DNA of 64,000 nt. Source: Sphagnum compactum. Its lineage: Eukaryota > Bryophyta > Sphagnopsida > Sphagnales. Below, piece by piece: positions 32,721 to 44,218 of the stretch. The number at the start of each line of letters is the position of its first letter. Within the stretch, counting starts at the first letter, position 1. The notes under the pieces were generated by a model. That model had not been told where the DNA came from, searched no databases, and saw only the letters and a program-made list of their open reading frames with translations. The position numbers and the translations under genes are program-made. The stretch is from the NCBI GenBank assembly GCA_965153455.1, contig OZ234497.1, positions 17,291,872-17,355,871 of the forward strand, read 5' to 3'.

Positions 32721-34424
32721 ATCTGAAGTAATTCTTAGCAAGCTAGACTGCTTCTGCAGAGGTCATGGCCTGCATTTCTTTTCATGGTAGCTAGCCATCA
32801 CAAAGGTATGGGTTTTGGAAATGGGTTTTGAAGTTAAACCCTGAACCCTAAGACCTGACACAGATAGGTAGGTACCAAGGGTGAGAGGTTGTACCCAGCA
32901 ACAGATCAAGCTTGCAAAAGAAATGCTAAGTGCTGAGCTGAAATCCAAGTTGCATTTCAAATGTAAAGCTCACATCCTTGCATGCAGCATGAATGTCTAG
33001 GTGCCACATCCGGGCATAAAGGAAGCATTCTCTGTAATATTCAAAATGCCCCACATATGCTGGATTTTATAATATCAATGAAATTGGGTACCAGCTCAAT
33101 ACTCAAGGAATTGGGTGGGTGGGTGAATCTTTTACCACTTGAGACCACAAATAGATCAATCTTATGTACTTTAATGTTGTTGTTACTCCTGTGGCTGAAT
33201 GAATGTGTGTGGGTCGGTTGCAGTTACTGAAGATGTGCAGGAGTTCAAGCACCACCAAGTACATCAGTCTTCCACTCATTTGAGAACATTCTGTGCAGCA
33301 AGCAGACGAAGGCAAACAAAGACTCTGAGCATTTCTGGTTACAATCTGTAACGTTTGACTTTGCCTCTAGACAGAGTAGAACTGTGTTCATTTATGTTGG
33401 CCACTATTATGATGGCCCAGGCATCTAAAAAATTCACAGACTAATTTTTAAGATTTAGATTTCTCGCTGATTCCTGCAGAATTAAGGTTGAAATTTGGAC
33501 ACGTGCTAAATGTCCTGATTGCACCTGGCTAACAGAGGGAGGCAGATATTTTGTTGAAGAATTGACTCTGAGCTTGATCTCTTTCCGAGAGAGTTGAAGT
33601 TCTGTGTAGAAATGCAGTATGGAGCCGATCAGGAGTTTTTTTCTCCATGGTCTTTTTTGTATGCTCTTCACATTATCAATTTAATTATAAATTATGTTTT
33701 AAGGTCGTGATGTGAATCTGAATGACAGAAGAACTTTTGCATTTTTTTCCCAGCTTTCAATAAATGAAAATGCACTTAGTGACCTGTCTTGCTCATTCAA
33801 CTAGTATGTATATGAATTTTTGTGGGACATGGAATTGGGCATCATCATCATGCATTGGTATCAGAGCATTCAATGCCATTGCATCACATTAGTTGGAGAT
33901 GGAAGTTCACAGCAGAAAAATGAGGAGAGATTCTGTAATGCAAACAGCAAGAACAAAAAGCTCTTCTTTTACTTGACAAAAGACGCATCCTTTTCTAACC
34001 ATAGTTGCAATTTGCAAGACATCTTGCATTTTAATTGTGACTATCATCTACCTCTTCATACCTATCTACTATCTCAAGGAAATATTTGCAAGTCACATGT
34101 AATAGTGACCACAAAGTGCCCCATCAACATACCAAGCCTGATTACCTAGCTCTTTTGCTCACATGTTATACAAGAGTAGTGTGCGAAACATCTATTAACT
34201 CCCCCTTCTCTTACCCTAAATGGTTTATCTACCCTTTTGTCTATTTTCTTCTGACTCAAACTGCAGAACCCACTTTGAAGTGAATATGCAAGAAAGACCT
34301 TTCAGATGGGAAGTTTGATTAACTCTCATCATCATTATTGGCATTGTGGGTGGTGGTCTAGAACAAGCCTATTATTATTGATTGAGAGCCTTTGGAGGCT
34401 AACCTAATAAGAAAGTCAAAATCC
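32721..34424. other. Intergenic between the unknown gene and the kinase gene
   Basis: No recognised gene. The left end is probably the 3' UTR of the plus-strand gene and the right end the 3' UTR of the minus-strand kinase gene, so the two genes are convergent. An orphan tRNA-Met-type primer-binding site is at 33856-33867. Confidence 0.5.
33856..33867 (+). mobile_element. Orphan retroelement primer-binding site
   Basis: TGGTATCAGAGC matches the first 12 bases complementary to the 3' end of plant initiator-Met tRNA, the usual primer-binding site of LTR retrotransposons. It is preceded two bases earlier by a CA dinucleotide (33853-33854) that could end a 5' LTR. No gag frame follows and no LTR pair was identified, so it marks a truncated element at best; 12 bases can also arise by chance. 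Confidence 0.4.
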
Positions 34425-37400
34425 TTACACATCATCAAGCATGCTTTCATATGATAATGAAGTTCTCTGGAGGAGTATAACAACATCTGTGATGTCCTTG
34501 TTGCTGGTACCTTTGTCATTTGATAGGCGTGGGGCAGATGAACTTCTCGCAGGCTTCCACCTCATCCGGTTTGATTTTGGTTTGCGACCTGGCAATGGTA
34601 CTTGATTGCAGACACCAGTTTGCACCAATGGTGGCTGCTGATCTTCATTGTTGGAGTCTAACTCACTGCCAGGTGAAATTCTAGATGTCCTAGTCACCCC
34701 ATTGTTGCTTGTGGGAGGTGGAAAAGGTGGACGCTGATCGGAAGTTGCTTTTCTTGACCCGATACCATATGGTGTGTCCTTGTCCTGTGAAGGATCCAAA
34801 ATGCGTAGCACCTGCAACAAATGCATATACTAAGATATCAGATCCTCACTATCAAGAAGACCTGTGAAAACTGTTTGAACAGTCTCATAGAGTTCTTGAA
34901 ACAGAGGGTTATCAGCAGCAATTTTTTCTGTTAGCATTCTTTCCACAAGAATGCATGCTCTTCTTGCATGAAGATTTTTGACAGCTTCATGAGGAAACAA
35001 AATGATGCAACAAGGTTTGAGCTCCTTTACCTGTGTCATGCGAGGCCGCATGGTTGGATCTTTCTTGATGCATTGACTGGCAGCATGCATCATGCAATGC
35101 ATCTCGTAATCATCATAGCCTGAAATTCTGAGACGAGGATCCACCAGCTCACTTGCATAGCGATCCAACAAAGGTCTCGCCTGCAAAAAAAAAAACAATA
35201 CTTGGGTGCTCAACAATTCCACTATATAATGCTTTTTTTCCAAACACAACCCACTGTCAATGTGGCTTATCATCTTTCTAATATATCAGGCTTTATCAAG
35301 TTTTAGTTCACATCCAAAACAGCCAATCAGAACACTAAACTTGATTTCAAACCAGGTACACAACGCCAGGAGCCATAAAGGGTTCATGAACTAAGAAACA
35401 GAAGTTTTTTTGGGACATCACTGACCCACTCCGTGAGGCAACGTTCTCCTCTAGCATTGCTGGAGTTGTCAACTGCTTTGCGTCCTGTAATAAGCTCCAA
35501 CAGCACAACACCAAAAGCATACACATCTGCTTTATCTGTGATTTGCCCTGTTTCTGCATATTCAGGTGCAAGATACCTGAGTCATGTGCCACAAAACAAA
35601 GAGAATTCAGTTCATATGTGTTCCACACAAGTCATGTTGATGTTCTAAGTGCCAGAGTGCCAAAGGCGCACTTCAATTTCTTCCGGGATGATTTCTTCAA
35701 CAGTTCTGACACAAACATGCAACACTTCCGGTGTTTTATATTACTGAAAACTATGTGTGCTCACTCTCATAAATTCTAGGCTCTTATTACAAAAGTCACA
35801 TACCCAAAGGTGCCAATCACTCTGGTTTCTTCTGCTGTTTCTCCATTGAACTGCCGCCGTGCAAGTCCAAAGTCACCCACCATGGGTGTGAAGTCATGCG
35901 TAAGGAGGATGTTATTTGGTCGCATGTCTCGATGCACAATGCAACCAACCCGGCACTCTTCATCATGCAACAACAAGCATGGCAACAGAAGTGTTAATCA
36001 ATAACCCAATGACTACAGAATATTGGCTGGCATTTTCAAGTAATAAAAAAAAGCACAGAAGTTATGACATTTGTGAAGGAGAGAGACGACCCACCTTCAT
36101 GCAAGTAGCAGATGCCTCTTGCAGCTCCAAGAGCAATTTTCTGCCTGTGCTTCCAAAGCAAGACCTCTTTATTTTTGGCTGCAGTTACGGTAGATGTACT
36201 GATCAGCCAGCTGACTTGAACAAAGCTCATGATAGGCAACCCCCCTCACTTTTGTGCAATCATAAAAGAAGAAATTCTTGGAGACAAGAGCAAAAAACGC
36301 AAAAAACCTGACAAGATGGGTGTAAAGTTGACTGATCACTTACAGGAAAGATGTCTGTCCAGTGATCCATTGCAGACAAATTCATAGACCAGAAGACGGA
36401 GGTGATCCTCAACACAATAACCAATGAGAGTGACAAGGTTTCGATGCCGTGCACAACTGAGAACCTCCACCTCAGCACAAAACTCCTTATCACCTTGTGA
36501 GCTTGCAATCTTGTGCTGTTTCACGGCAATCAACTGGCCCTCCTGAAGAATCCCTTTGAACACTGATCCGTAACCTCCTTGTGCCAGGTAGTTGTTTGGG
36601 TTGAAGTTGTCTGTCGCTTCCTGCAGCTCAGCATAGGTAAACCTCCGCACCGGCTTCCCAAACTCCGGTGATTTCTGGTTACAGACAGAGCAAAGAGGGG
36701 GCGCAATGGGTGCTTGTTTTCTCATGTTCACCACTCTTCTTATACTCATTGTTCTGTTGGCTAGATTCTTGTGCATGCCCACCGGACTCACACTCCATTT
36801 AGTTCTGTCAAGTGTTACTGCCTGCTGCATTGCTACTGGATTCATATCCTCAGGAGTGAGTGCCAGTGTTGTCGCATCTGTGGGTGGGGATTGCTTCAAC
36901 TCCTGTGCCCATTGCTGCTGCTGCTGCTGCTCTGAAATGATCTCAGTTTCTGCCTCAATCTTCTTCACAACTTTCCGCTCTGGCAACTGCAGCTTTCTGT
37001 GATCTCCATTAAGTAAAACATCAAGATCAAGTAGAGTCCTTGGATCAGCCCTCCTGGGTTGCACAGAAATCGGACCAGGTTGTGCCCAAATTGAGTTCCT
37101 CAAAACTGGGGCAGGATCCACCACAGGGGTCCACACATCGTCTCTTTGAAGCCCAACTGCTTGATTGTGGCTCAGAGGCTTGTACAGCGGAATGCTGCTG
37201 CTGCTCAAAACATTTATGTTACTTGCACCTGTCAGTACAGGTCTGGGCATTGACATCATCAATGAAGGAGCAGGAGGCGGTGGTGAGCCAACAGAAACTG
37301 AGGATGTGGAACAAGAGTTGGAGACTAACTCCGCTGCTGCCGCCGCTTGATTTCTCATACTAAAAACAGGTGGCAAGCTGGCATGCAGATTCAGCTTCGG

Positions 37401-39453
37401 TAGAGATGACAAGCGTTCTCCAAAAGAAGCTGTTGTGGAAGGACTCACAATCCCTGAACCCGGTGAACTGCTGACCTGCAATGGCTCGTCCAACATGAAA
37501 TCACTGCTCACAGAACCTATGTGTTTCCCCACAATTCACACAAAACAGAGATTCAGTAGCAGAGCAGTACTTCAGGTTTCTCTCTCTGGACAGCATGATT
37601 TCTGAAAGGCTATCATTCTAACACATGAAGATTCTGAAGCATCAAGCTAGTAGTGTCTGTGTACTCATAGAGCTTGCAGCGACCTTGATTGGAAGCAGGA
37701 AGTTGTTTGCAGTAAGGAAATTGGGGCTTACTGTTCACTGGACTTCCGTGTTCTTGAAGCCACTGCATCACAGCCATAGTATCCATATTGCTGCTATAAA
37801 TGGGCTCAAAATTGTTGAATGTTGAGCTTCTGTGGGAAGGTTTGTCCTCCACAGTGTCAGCCTCATCATCATGAATGCTGAGTAGCTCACTCTCATCCAA
37901 ATCACAGGTCATGTACGACGATGATGATCGTTGATGTGAATGCTTAGTAGAATTATAACTGATGGTTTCATGAGGTTGTTGTTGTTGCTGTTGTTGTTCC
38001 TCAGCATGAGTCTTGTCAGGCATAGAATTAGTACTGGCTACTAGAGCTTGTTTTTCCTCAGCAGCAGCACGTGGTGGCAACTCAGTAGGCTCAGCATCAG
38101 GGCTCCTGACAGGTGGCAGAAGGAGCCCAGTACGCAGATGCTTGACATCATCAATGCCTTTGACTCGAGTCACAAAACATGTCAAGTTCTCAATGTAGAA
38201 CTTCTTGTCCTTCTTCAAGCCTCTGAAAGAAAAAGGAGGGCAGGATCAACAAGTTTGCCAACTTAGATTCTGCAAGTCTGTCTATCTGCAACAAACCCTT
38301 TTTCTGTTGTTCCAAGCATCAAAACAGAGAATCCAACCTCTCCTTGAATCTAAGTCTAACTGATTGTGAAGAAAGAAGGAAGGCACATGCCTTACCTGTC
38401 AAAGACCACATGCTGAGCACCAAGGCGCTTTGCTTCCTCCACAACAAGCGCCCTTGGATTGATGCTAGACTTCACATCAATCTCCAGCTTGACCTAGACA
38501 AGCACCCCAGTAGATGTGACTCTCATCAGATCCTAGAGCTCCTCAAGATCTGCAATCTAATCTAGAAGAAGAAGACATCAATCAGCACTGATGGACAATT
38601 CGAAGCCAAAGCCTTTGATTCTCTTCAACTAGGTTTCCTGGACTCTAATTCTGTTGTGGGTGCTCCTGGAGAAAACAAGAGAAAGGAGATGACCAAGCAG
38701 ACACTAACCCCTAGGTTCTTGCATTTCAGGTGAAGCTCAAGATTGCTTTGAAGCAGCTGTCTTTTGTTGGAGAGTTCCGAGTCCACAAGCTTCTTGCTTG
38801 CTCCATTCCAGTGGATGTCATCAGTCCATGATTTGTACCCCACTGCAAAAAAGAAACCAAGGGTCCAAGGAGACCAGAATGCACACACATGTCAAGCTCA
38901 GTTAGTCCGATTGTTTTCTGATTGCAACTGGCACCTTACAGTCAGAGAGTCCTTGTGAGAAGGATTTCTAGGCAGTCACTGCATATATCTCAAAGATGGG
39001 TCCCCCGCAAGACCTTCAAAGAATGGGTAGCTATGGATCATTTGTCAGCCTGGTAGTGCCAGAGGCAGAATTAAAGAGATCATCATCAGTTCTGGATATG
39101 GTTTCTTTGATCATCTGTTGTGGATGGATTCATAATCTGCCAGATGATGCACAAAAGGAATTGCAAGCAAGAGAGAGAGAAGAAAAAAGGGAGCAAGACT
39201 TACTGTTTGTGCTGTGCTGGAGGATGCCAAGGAGCAACAAGGAATCTCCAGGTTTTGCAACATGGTCAAGTGCCCAATCCACTGCTGTGCTTGTGAACAC
39301 TTTGTTTGCATCCACCACCACCAGGACAAGGGATCCACAGCTCCCTCTTTGTGCCACTGCCATCTTTGTGCCTGTCATCAGCTCCTGATCTGAAGGATGC
39401 TGCTGCTGCCTACTGGAGCCCATGAAGCTCTGTCTTACCTCACCAGTTTCCAT
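34425..39453 (-). CDS. USP-domain protein kinase, 'inactive kinase SELMODRAFT_444075'-like (10 exons)
   Basis: Exons (minus strand): 39453-39204, 38842-38709, 38493-38396, 38222-37732, 37516-36344, 36178-36095, 35957-35804, 35576-35426, 35180-35031, 34811-34425. All have GT..AG ends and matching phases, giving 1023 residues. Residues 1 to about 160 form a USP-like nucleotide-binding fold ([19 protein letters not shown], then [19 protein letters not shown]). A long polar linker with a poly-Gln run follows, then [20 protein letters not shown]. The kinase domain spans about 617-900: glycine loop [16 protein letters not shown] Lys at about 657, [11 protein letters not shown] (D754), GDFGLAR (D772) and [20 protein letters not shown]. 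The HRD loop has Arg where active kinases have Lys, the hallmark of this 'inactive' family. The tail is Ser/basic. There is no transmembrane segment, so a cytosolic or membrane-associated signalling role is inferred. Start ATG 39453 lies downstream of an in-frame TAG. Confidence 0.93.
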
Positions 39454-40302
39454 CCTATTCAACAACACCAGATGTGGGCCAGGACCTTCTGAAGACCCTG
39501 GAGACACACAGGCTGCAAGGCTGAAAACCTAGCCTAAAAGCTTCTTGAGGCTTCAGCAGAAGACCTTGGGAAAAACACACACTGGGAAGAATCAAAAGAG
39601 GTGTCCAGAGGAATTTTTTTTCCTGGGGATTTCTGGTGATGGGTACTCTTTAGATTTCTCTACTAGTCATCAAACAAAACAAGAAGCCTGCAGCTTACAG
39701 AGTACACCGGATTCAACGTCACACTGAGCTTTCCCAAGTGAGGGGAATGGAGCCTCAGCCGCCCAGTTGTGTTGTGGAAAGCTAGATCTGAGCAAGATTC
39801 ACCGCGGCAGCTTCCAACTAAGACTTCCAAGGGAAGATCCATCTCCTGACCATGGGAGATAAAGCAACAGCCACGAATCTCGAGACTGAAAAGAGACTAA
39901 GTCTTTGCGGCACATAGCAAGCACGAGAATGATCTTTTGTTTCGTCAAATTGGACTTCCAGGCCTCTTGAATGGCAGGCACATCGGCCGCATATGTATGT
40001 ATATGGACATGAAATGCTGCTGCTGCAAAGGAAAAAAAAACCTTGGGATTTCTTTCTTCCAAGCACACACAACACACACACCCCAGACTGCCTGTTCACA
40101 AAGCCTCGTGCACAGAAAGAGCAGGGGAAGAACCCAAGAGAAGGAGCAACAGACAAACAAACAAACAAACAACAAGAAAGAAAAGCTTCTATTTTGCCTT
40201 GTGCACTCCACCACTCTTCTTCACAGGACTTAAGAGTGCAAAGTCCTCCCTTCCTTCCTCCTTTCTCCTTCCCTCCCAACTCCGCGCTAACAAAGATTCC
40301 CA

Positions 40303-40312
40303 CTATATATAG
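40303..40312 (-). promoter_or_regulatory. TATA box of the kinase gene
   Basis: CTATATATAG, a strong plant TATA box, lies about 850 bp upstream of the kinase start codon. Transcription would be expected to begin about 30 bp downstream, near 40270-40280, giving an ~820-nt leader (or a spliced one). The motif is palindromic, so strand is assigned from the neighbouring gene. Confidence 0.5.
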
Positions 40313-40740
40313 AAGAATCACCCACACAGGAACAACAACCCCCCAAAAACCCCCCTTCCTCCTTTACCCAAAAAAGAAAGAAGAAGAAGAACAAGCAGCA
40401 GCAGCATCAATTGCAGCAGCTCCTGACTGCATCATCAACAACATCATCTACAACAGCAACAAAAACCACCAACAACAAAAATTGTCATTCATAAGAGAGA
40501 GAGAGAGAGAGAGAGATTGAGAGATTGAGAAGAAGAAAAAAAAAATGAGAGATGTCATCACCAAGAAGCATCAGCAGCTGACATGATGATCACATGATCC
40601 AGATGATCATGATCATGATCATGGTGCTGATGATGAAGAAGAAGAGCTTTTTCCTTCTTCTTCTTCTTCTTCTTGTGTTTTTTTCCCTGGCTAAATTTTC
40701 CTGTTGGTTGAAAAAAGAATTTCAAAATGGCTAAAAAGAA

Positions 40741-40741
<1 letters not shown>

Positions 40742-40774
<33 letters not shown>
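40742..40774. repeat. (TG)n microsatellite
   Basis: About 32 bp of uninterrupted TG dinucleotides, upstream of the kinase gene. Confidence 0.95.
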
Positions 40775-40778
<4 letters not shown>

Positions 40779-41094
40779 TTCAATTGGGTTTTCCAGTAGC
40801 CAGATTTCTACAATTGTTTTTGGGAAATAGCTAGATTTCTCCACTGGGTTCTAGCATGTTAGCCAAAGATGTGAAAGAGGTTTCTCTATATATATATATA
40901 ATCTTCATTTCCTAATATATAGCCAAATATTTGGTTAAATATTATTATTATTGTGGATGATTGCCATTTCTGGCTACTTCACAAAATTGAAAAAAAAAAT
41001 CCCTTGTTTCTTCTCCTCTTCAAAGGAAAAAGACCATCATCATTTACCATGGTTTTGCTCACACTTGTTGGGAAGGAAGGAAGGTAGGGAGGAA

Positions 41095-41132
41095 AGAGAG
41101 AGAGAGAGAGAGAGACACACACACACACACAC
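41095..41132. repeat. Compound (GA)n-(CA)n microsatellite
   Basis: About 20 bp of GA pass directly into about 18 bp of CA. Non-coding. Confidence 0.93.
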
Positions 41133-42104
41133 TCCCCACACATAAGGATAGAAGATATACTCTAGTAGTACCTTACCCTAAGGTCAAGTTTGGTCATTAA
41201 ATAATCCTCAAAATAGTGAAATGAAATTTTTTGTGAAGTAAAATATGAAGTTGTCATGTTGAAAAAATCATCATAATAATTATCATATGCTACATTCTGA
41301 ATAATTTCACTATTCATATATCACAATATTATAGTAAATTATGGGAAAAATAATAATAATTTCAAAAAAAACAATTAAATTTTCTTTTTTTCTTTTTTCT
41401 CTTTAAAAAAAAAATTATTCGTTTTGTCAATGTTGAAAACTGACCCTAGGCTATGGAAGTAGTAGTAGTAGTTTTTTTGGACCTAAAGATCTGTTTTTTT
41501 GTCTGAAAACTTTCCACAAAATTGAAAATAGGTTTTTTCTGGAAACATGATTTATTTATTCTTTTGGATGCCCGAGTTTTTTTTCTTTTTTCTTATTTTT
41601 TTTTTCATTCAAAAATTTATGGATGGATCTCTTTCTTATTGGTAGTGTACAAAGAAGAACAGATCCTGTAGTTGTTAATATATTTTTTAAATTAAATTAA
41701 ATTAAATTAAATTAAAGCAACCCTTGTTTTCAATTGATCAAATGCGCGGGTTTTTCTTTCTTTGGGGATTTTATTCAGTGCTTGATTTGTCGCAACCAGA
41801 CCAGACCGAGTAGTAAAAGGAACGACAACACCGAGCGTGGTCCTTAGTATTATTATAATAAACGACAACTTTATTAGTTGGGGTGCCTCACAAGTCCAAC
41901 TTTTTTTTCCTTCTTTTTTTTTCTTTTTTCTTGCAATGAGCCAATTTGTTTTGCCCATGGTAAAAAGAAAGTTGAAACTATGGAGGCTCCCCCACCATAG
42001 TAGAAAATTCTATGAAAAGATGGAGCACCTCCCTCTTCAATTGGCCCACTTAAGGGGAGGACCTTGGGCAAAACATATGGGATTAAAGCAAGGTGCTATT
42101 GGGA

Positions 42105-42197
42105 ACACCCTTGGGGCACACATTAAAAACCTGATGGGAACCCATTGGGAACTTGAAGGGAACACATTGAGGACAAAAGAAAAAATGAAAAAAATCC
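42105..42197 (+). repeat. Dispersed repeat, copy 1
   Basis: Contains gggaacccattgggaactt followed by gggaacacattgaggac. It translates to MGTHWELEGNTLRTKEKMKK. A second copy lies in opposite orientation at 55262-55340 (LGTHLELCGNTLKTKK), so this is a repeat family, probably part of a transposon ORF or leader. Confidence 0.6.
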
Positions 42198-44107
42198 TCC
42201 CCCCCCCCCCCCCCTTCCCCCTCCCCCAAAAACTTAAAAGAAAAAAAAATCAGGGACTTTGAGTGCATGCTGAGCCTTGCCATTGGCTGCATGAAATTTC
42301 ATCAACATGGTACATGAGTTGAATTATCAACTTTTAACATGTTAAAACCATTACTTAGAAATTATATTTTACATTTATCATAATTTATTAAAACACGTAT
42401 AACAATTTTAAACCTCACATTTATATTGGAATGAATTAGTGAATTTTTTCACACATTCTTAAATATTAAAGTTGAACCATTCACTTTTAAAATATTAAAA
42501 CCATTATTCTCAAATTGCATTTTGCACATATTATAATATATTAAAACACATACAACTTAACATTTTATAATTACACTTGAATGGTTTAATAAATTTTTTC
42601 ACATTTCTTGAACTACCAACATTCTATGTTCCAAAACTGTTCGTCACCATTTTTGGTCTGGGCTAATAATACCCCCCATTATAAACTCGGGGTACTTATT
42701 TATTCTTAGCATTGTTCGTAATGACCCTCCCGGGGGTGTGGGTGAAAAAAGTATTGTAATTAAGATATTGTTCCTGATCACCCGATTCCAAGGGCGGGGT
42801 GAAAAAGAAAATTCCGGCCAAGGACCCTTGGCCGAGTAAATTTGATATAACCGACATGGAAGGAGGCGGTGGAGTTCAAAGGGGAACAAAACGTGCGGGG
42901 ATTTGAATAAATGGCATGAAAACAAATTATAATATATTGTAGGGGGTCGTCAGGTGGTGGCCAGGGTGAACGAGCGAGCACCCACCCGCCCGCCGCGTTG
43001 GCACCTTCCCGTTTTCGAGCAAGGCCTCTTAGTAGCCATATTATTAAGCTCGAAAAATGTTAGATTTGAACTCATAGAGAGACCCTGATTTAAGCCTAAA
43101 CATGGGATAATTAAAATAATTTTAAAATAATTTAAATGGATTTTGGGGATTTTTACCATGGTACCAACATGAGTGCCGGGGCACCCAAAAGGGGGGTCGA
43201 GAGGGGTCAAAAGAGTGAGCTACAAAAAAAGGGCAAGGAAGTGATTGACGGAGTAAAGGGGGGCCATAGTTGAGGAAGAGCACCAATTGGTTCCCTGGGA
43301 ATCTCCCAAGAGCTGGCTTTGCTTGGTTCATCTGAGCCCCCACCCCCCGTCATAAGGGGATACCGAACACACTATATGCCAACCCTAATTCCCTCGCGGG
43401 TGGGACCCACCCACCCACCCCATGAAAAAGCTAAGGAAGTTCACCTTTTTCCCGACATGTGTGTGTATAACAAAAACAAAAAACTATACACGGGTTCACA
43501 TATTTCAACCTTTTACGGCTCTCGGCTCTTGTTTGGGTCTATTATTATTTGACTTGGGCACATGAGAATCACCGCGATAGAAATCGTAATTCGAAGCTTC
43601 TTCAATAGTAGTACTACCTATTACTCCCATATACAACAAGGAAGATCGGGATATATATATTTTTTTAAATTATTTTTTATTTTTTATTTTTTATTTTTAT
43701 TTTATTTTATTTATTTATTTATTTTAAACCCCTTAAAAAATCCCCCCAAAAAAAAAATCATTCACCAAAAGTCAAGAAATTTTCTCAACATTTACGACTA
43801 CAACAAACTTTGTAACCCGGTTAGGTTTCCAAATAAGAAAATCCAAGAAGCCGGGTGAAGATTCATTCATCCGGGATGATGATGTAGACAAGGAGAGCAA
43901 GTCCGGCATGTGTGTGTGTGCGTGTGTGATGATTCCGATAAGTTCCCAACTTTGAGGACGGCACAAGACGGACTAAGACTAGACTAGACGGAGCTTCCAA
44001 GTTGCAACTTACTTTACTTGTTGACGAGAGCTTTGCTTTTAATACTACTAACTAGACTTGTGGTTCCCACCACCATGTCCGTCCGTCCGTGTGTCCCGGA
44101 AATGAAA

Positions 44108-44218
44108 TGGTGGTGGTGGTGGTGGTGGTCCAATTGTGGTATAAAATAAATAAATATATATATGTATGCTTGGCACGAGGGTGGCGAGCGGAAAAAATTC
44201 ACCACCACCACCACCACA
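44108..44218. repeat. (TGG)n and (CCA)n facing microsatellites
   Basis: A run of about eight TGG at 44108-44129 is followed about 75 bp later by about six CCA at 44201-44217. The two are complementary and could form a hairpin. The spacer contains aataaataaatatatatatg. Confidence 0.8.

Larger units (their letters stand above)
39454..41160 (-). other. Leader and upstream region of the kinase gene
   Basis: On the minus strand this is the 5' UTR and promoter. It is unusually rich in purine/pyrimidine simple sequence: (AC) and (AACA)-type runs at 40060-40180, (GA)n at 40496-40515, (TG)n at 40742-40774, and (GA)n followed by (CA)n at 41095-41132. Short open frames here (up to 175 codons) are made of low-complexity sequence and are not credible genes. 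Confidence 0.5.

Noticed and set aside
36706-37363. Plus-strand frames of about 100 codons opposite kinase exon 5
   Set aside because: They are antisense shadows of a well-supported coding exon, Cys/Leu-rich because of the Gln/Ser-coding strand opposite.
39453-39507. A GTG-initiated extension of the kinase N-terminus
   Set aside because: Plant initiation at GTG is not expected. An ATG at 39453 gives a normal start, and an in-frame TAG lies just upstream of the extension.
39818-40520. Several 90-175 codon frames on both strands upstream of the kinase gene
   Set aside because: They are built from AC/GA/AACA microsatellites and the 5' leader, with no recognisable protein.
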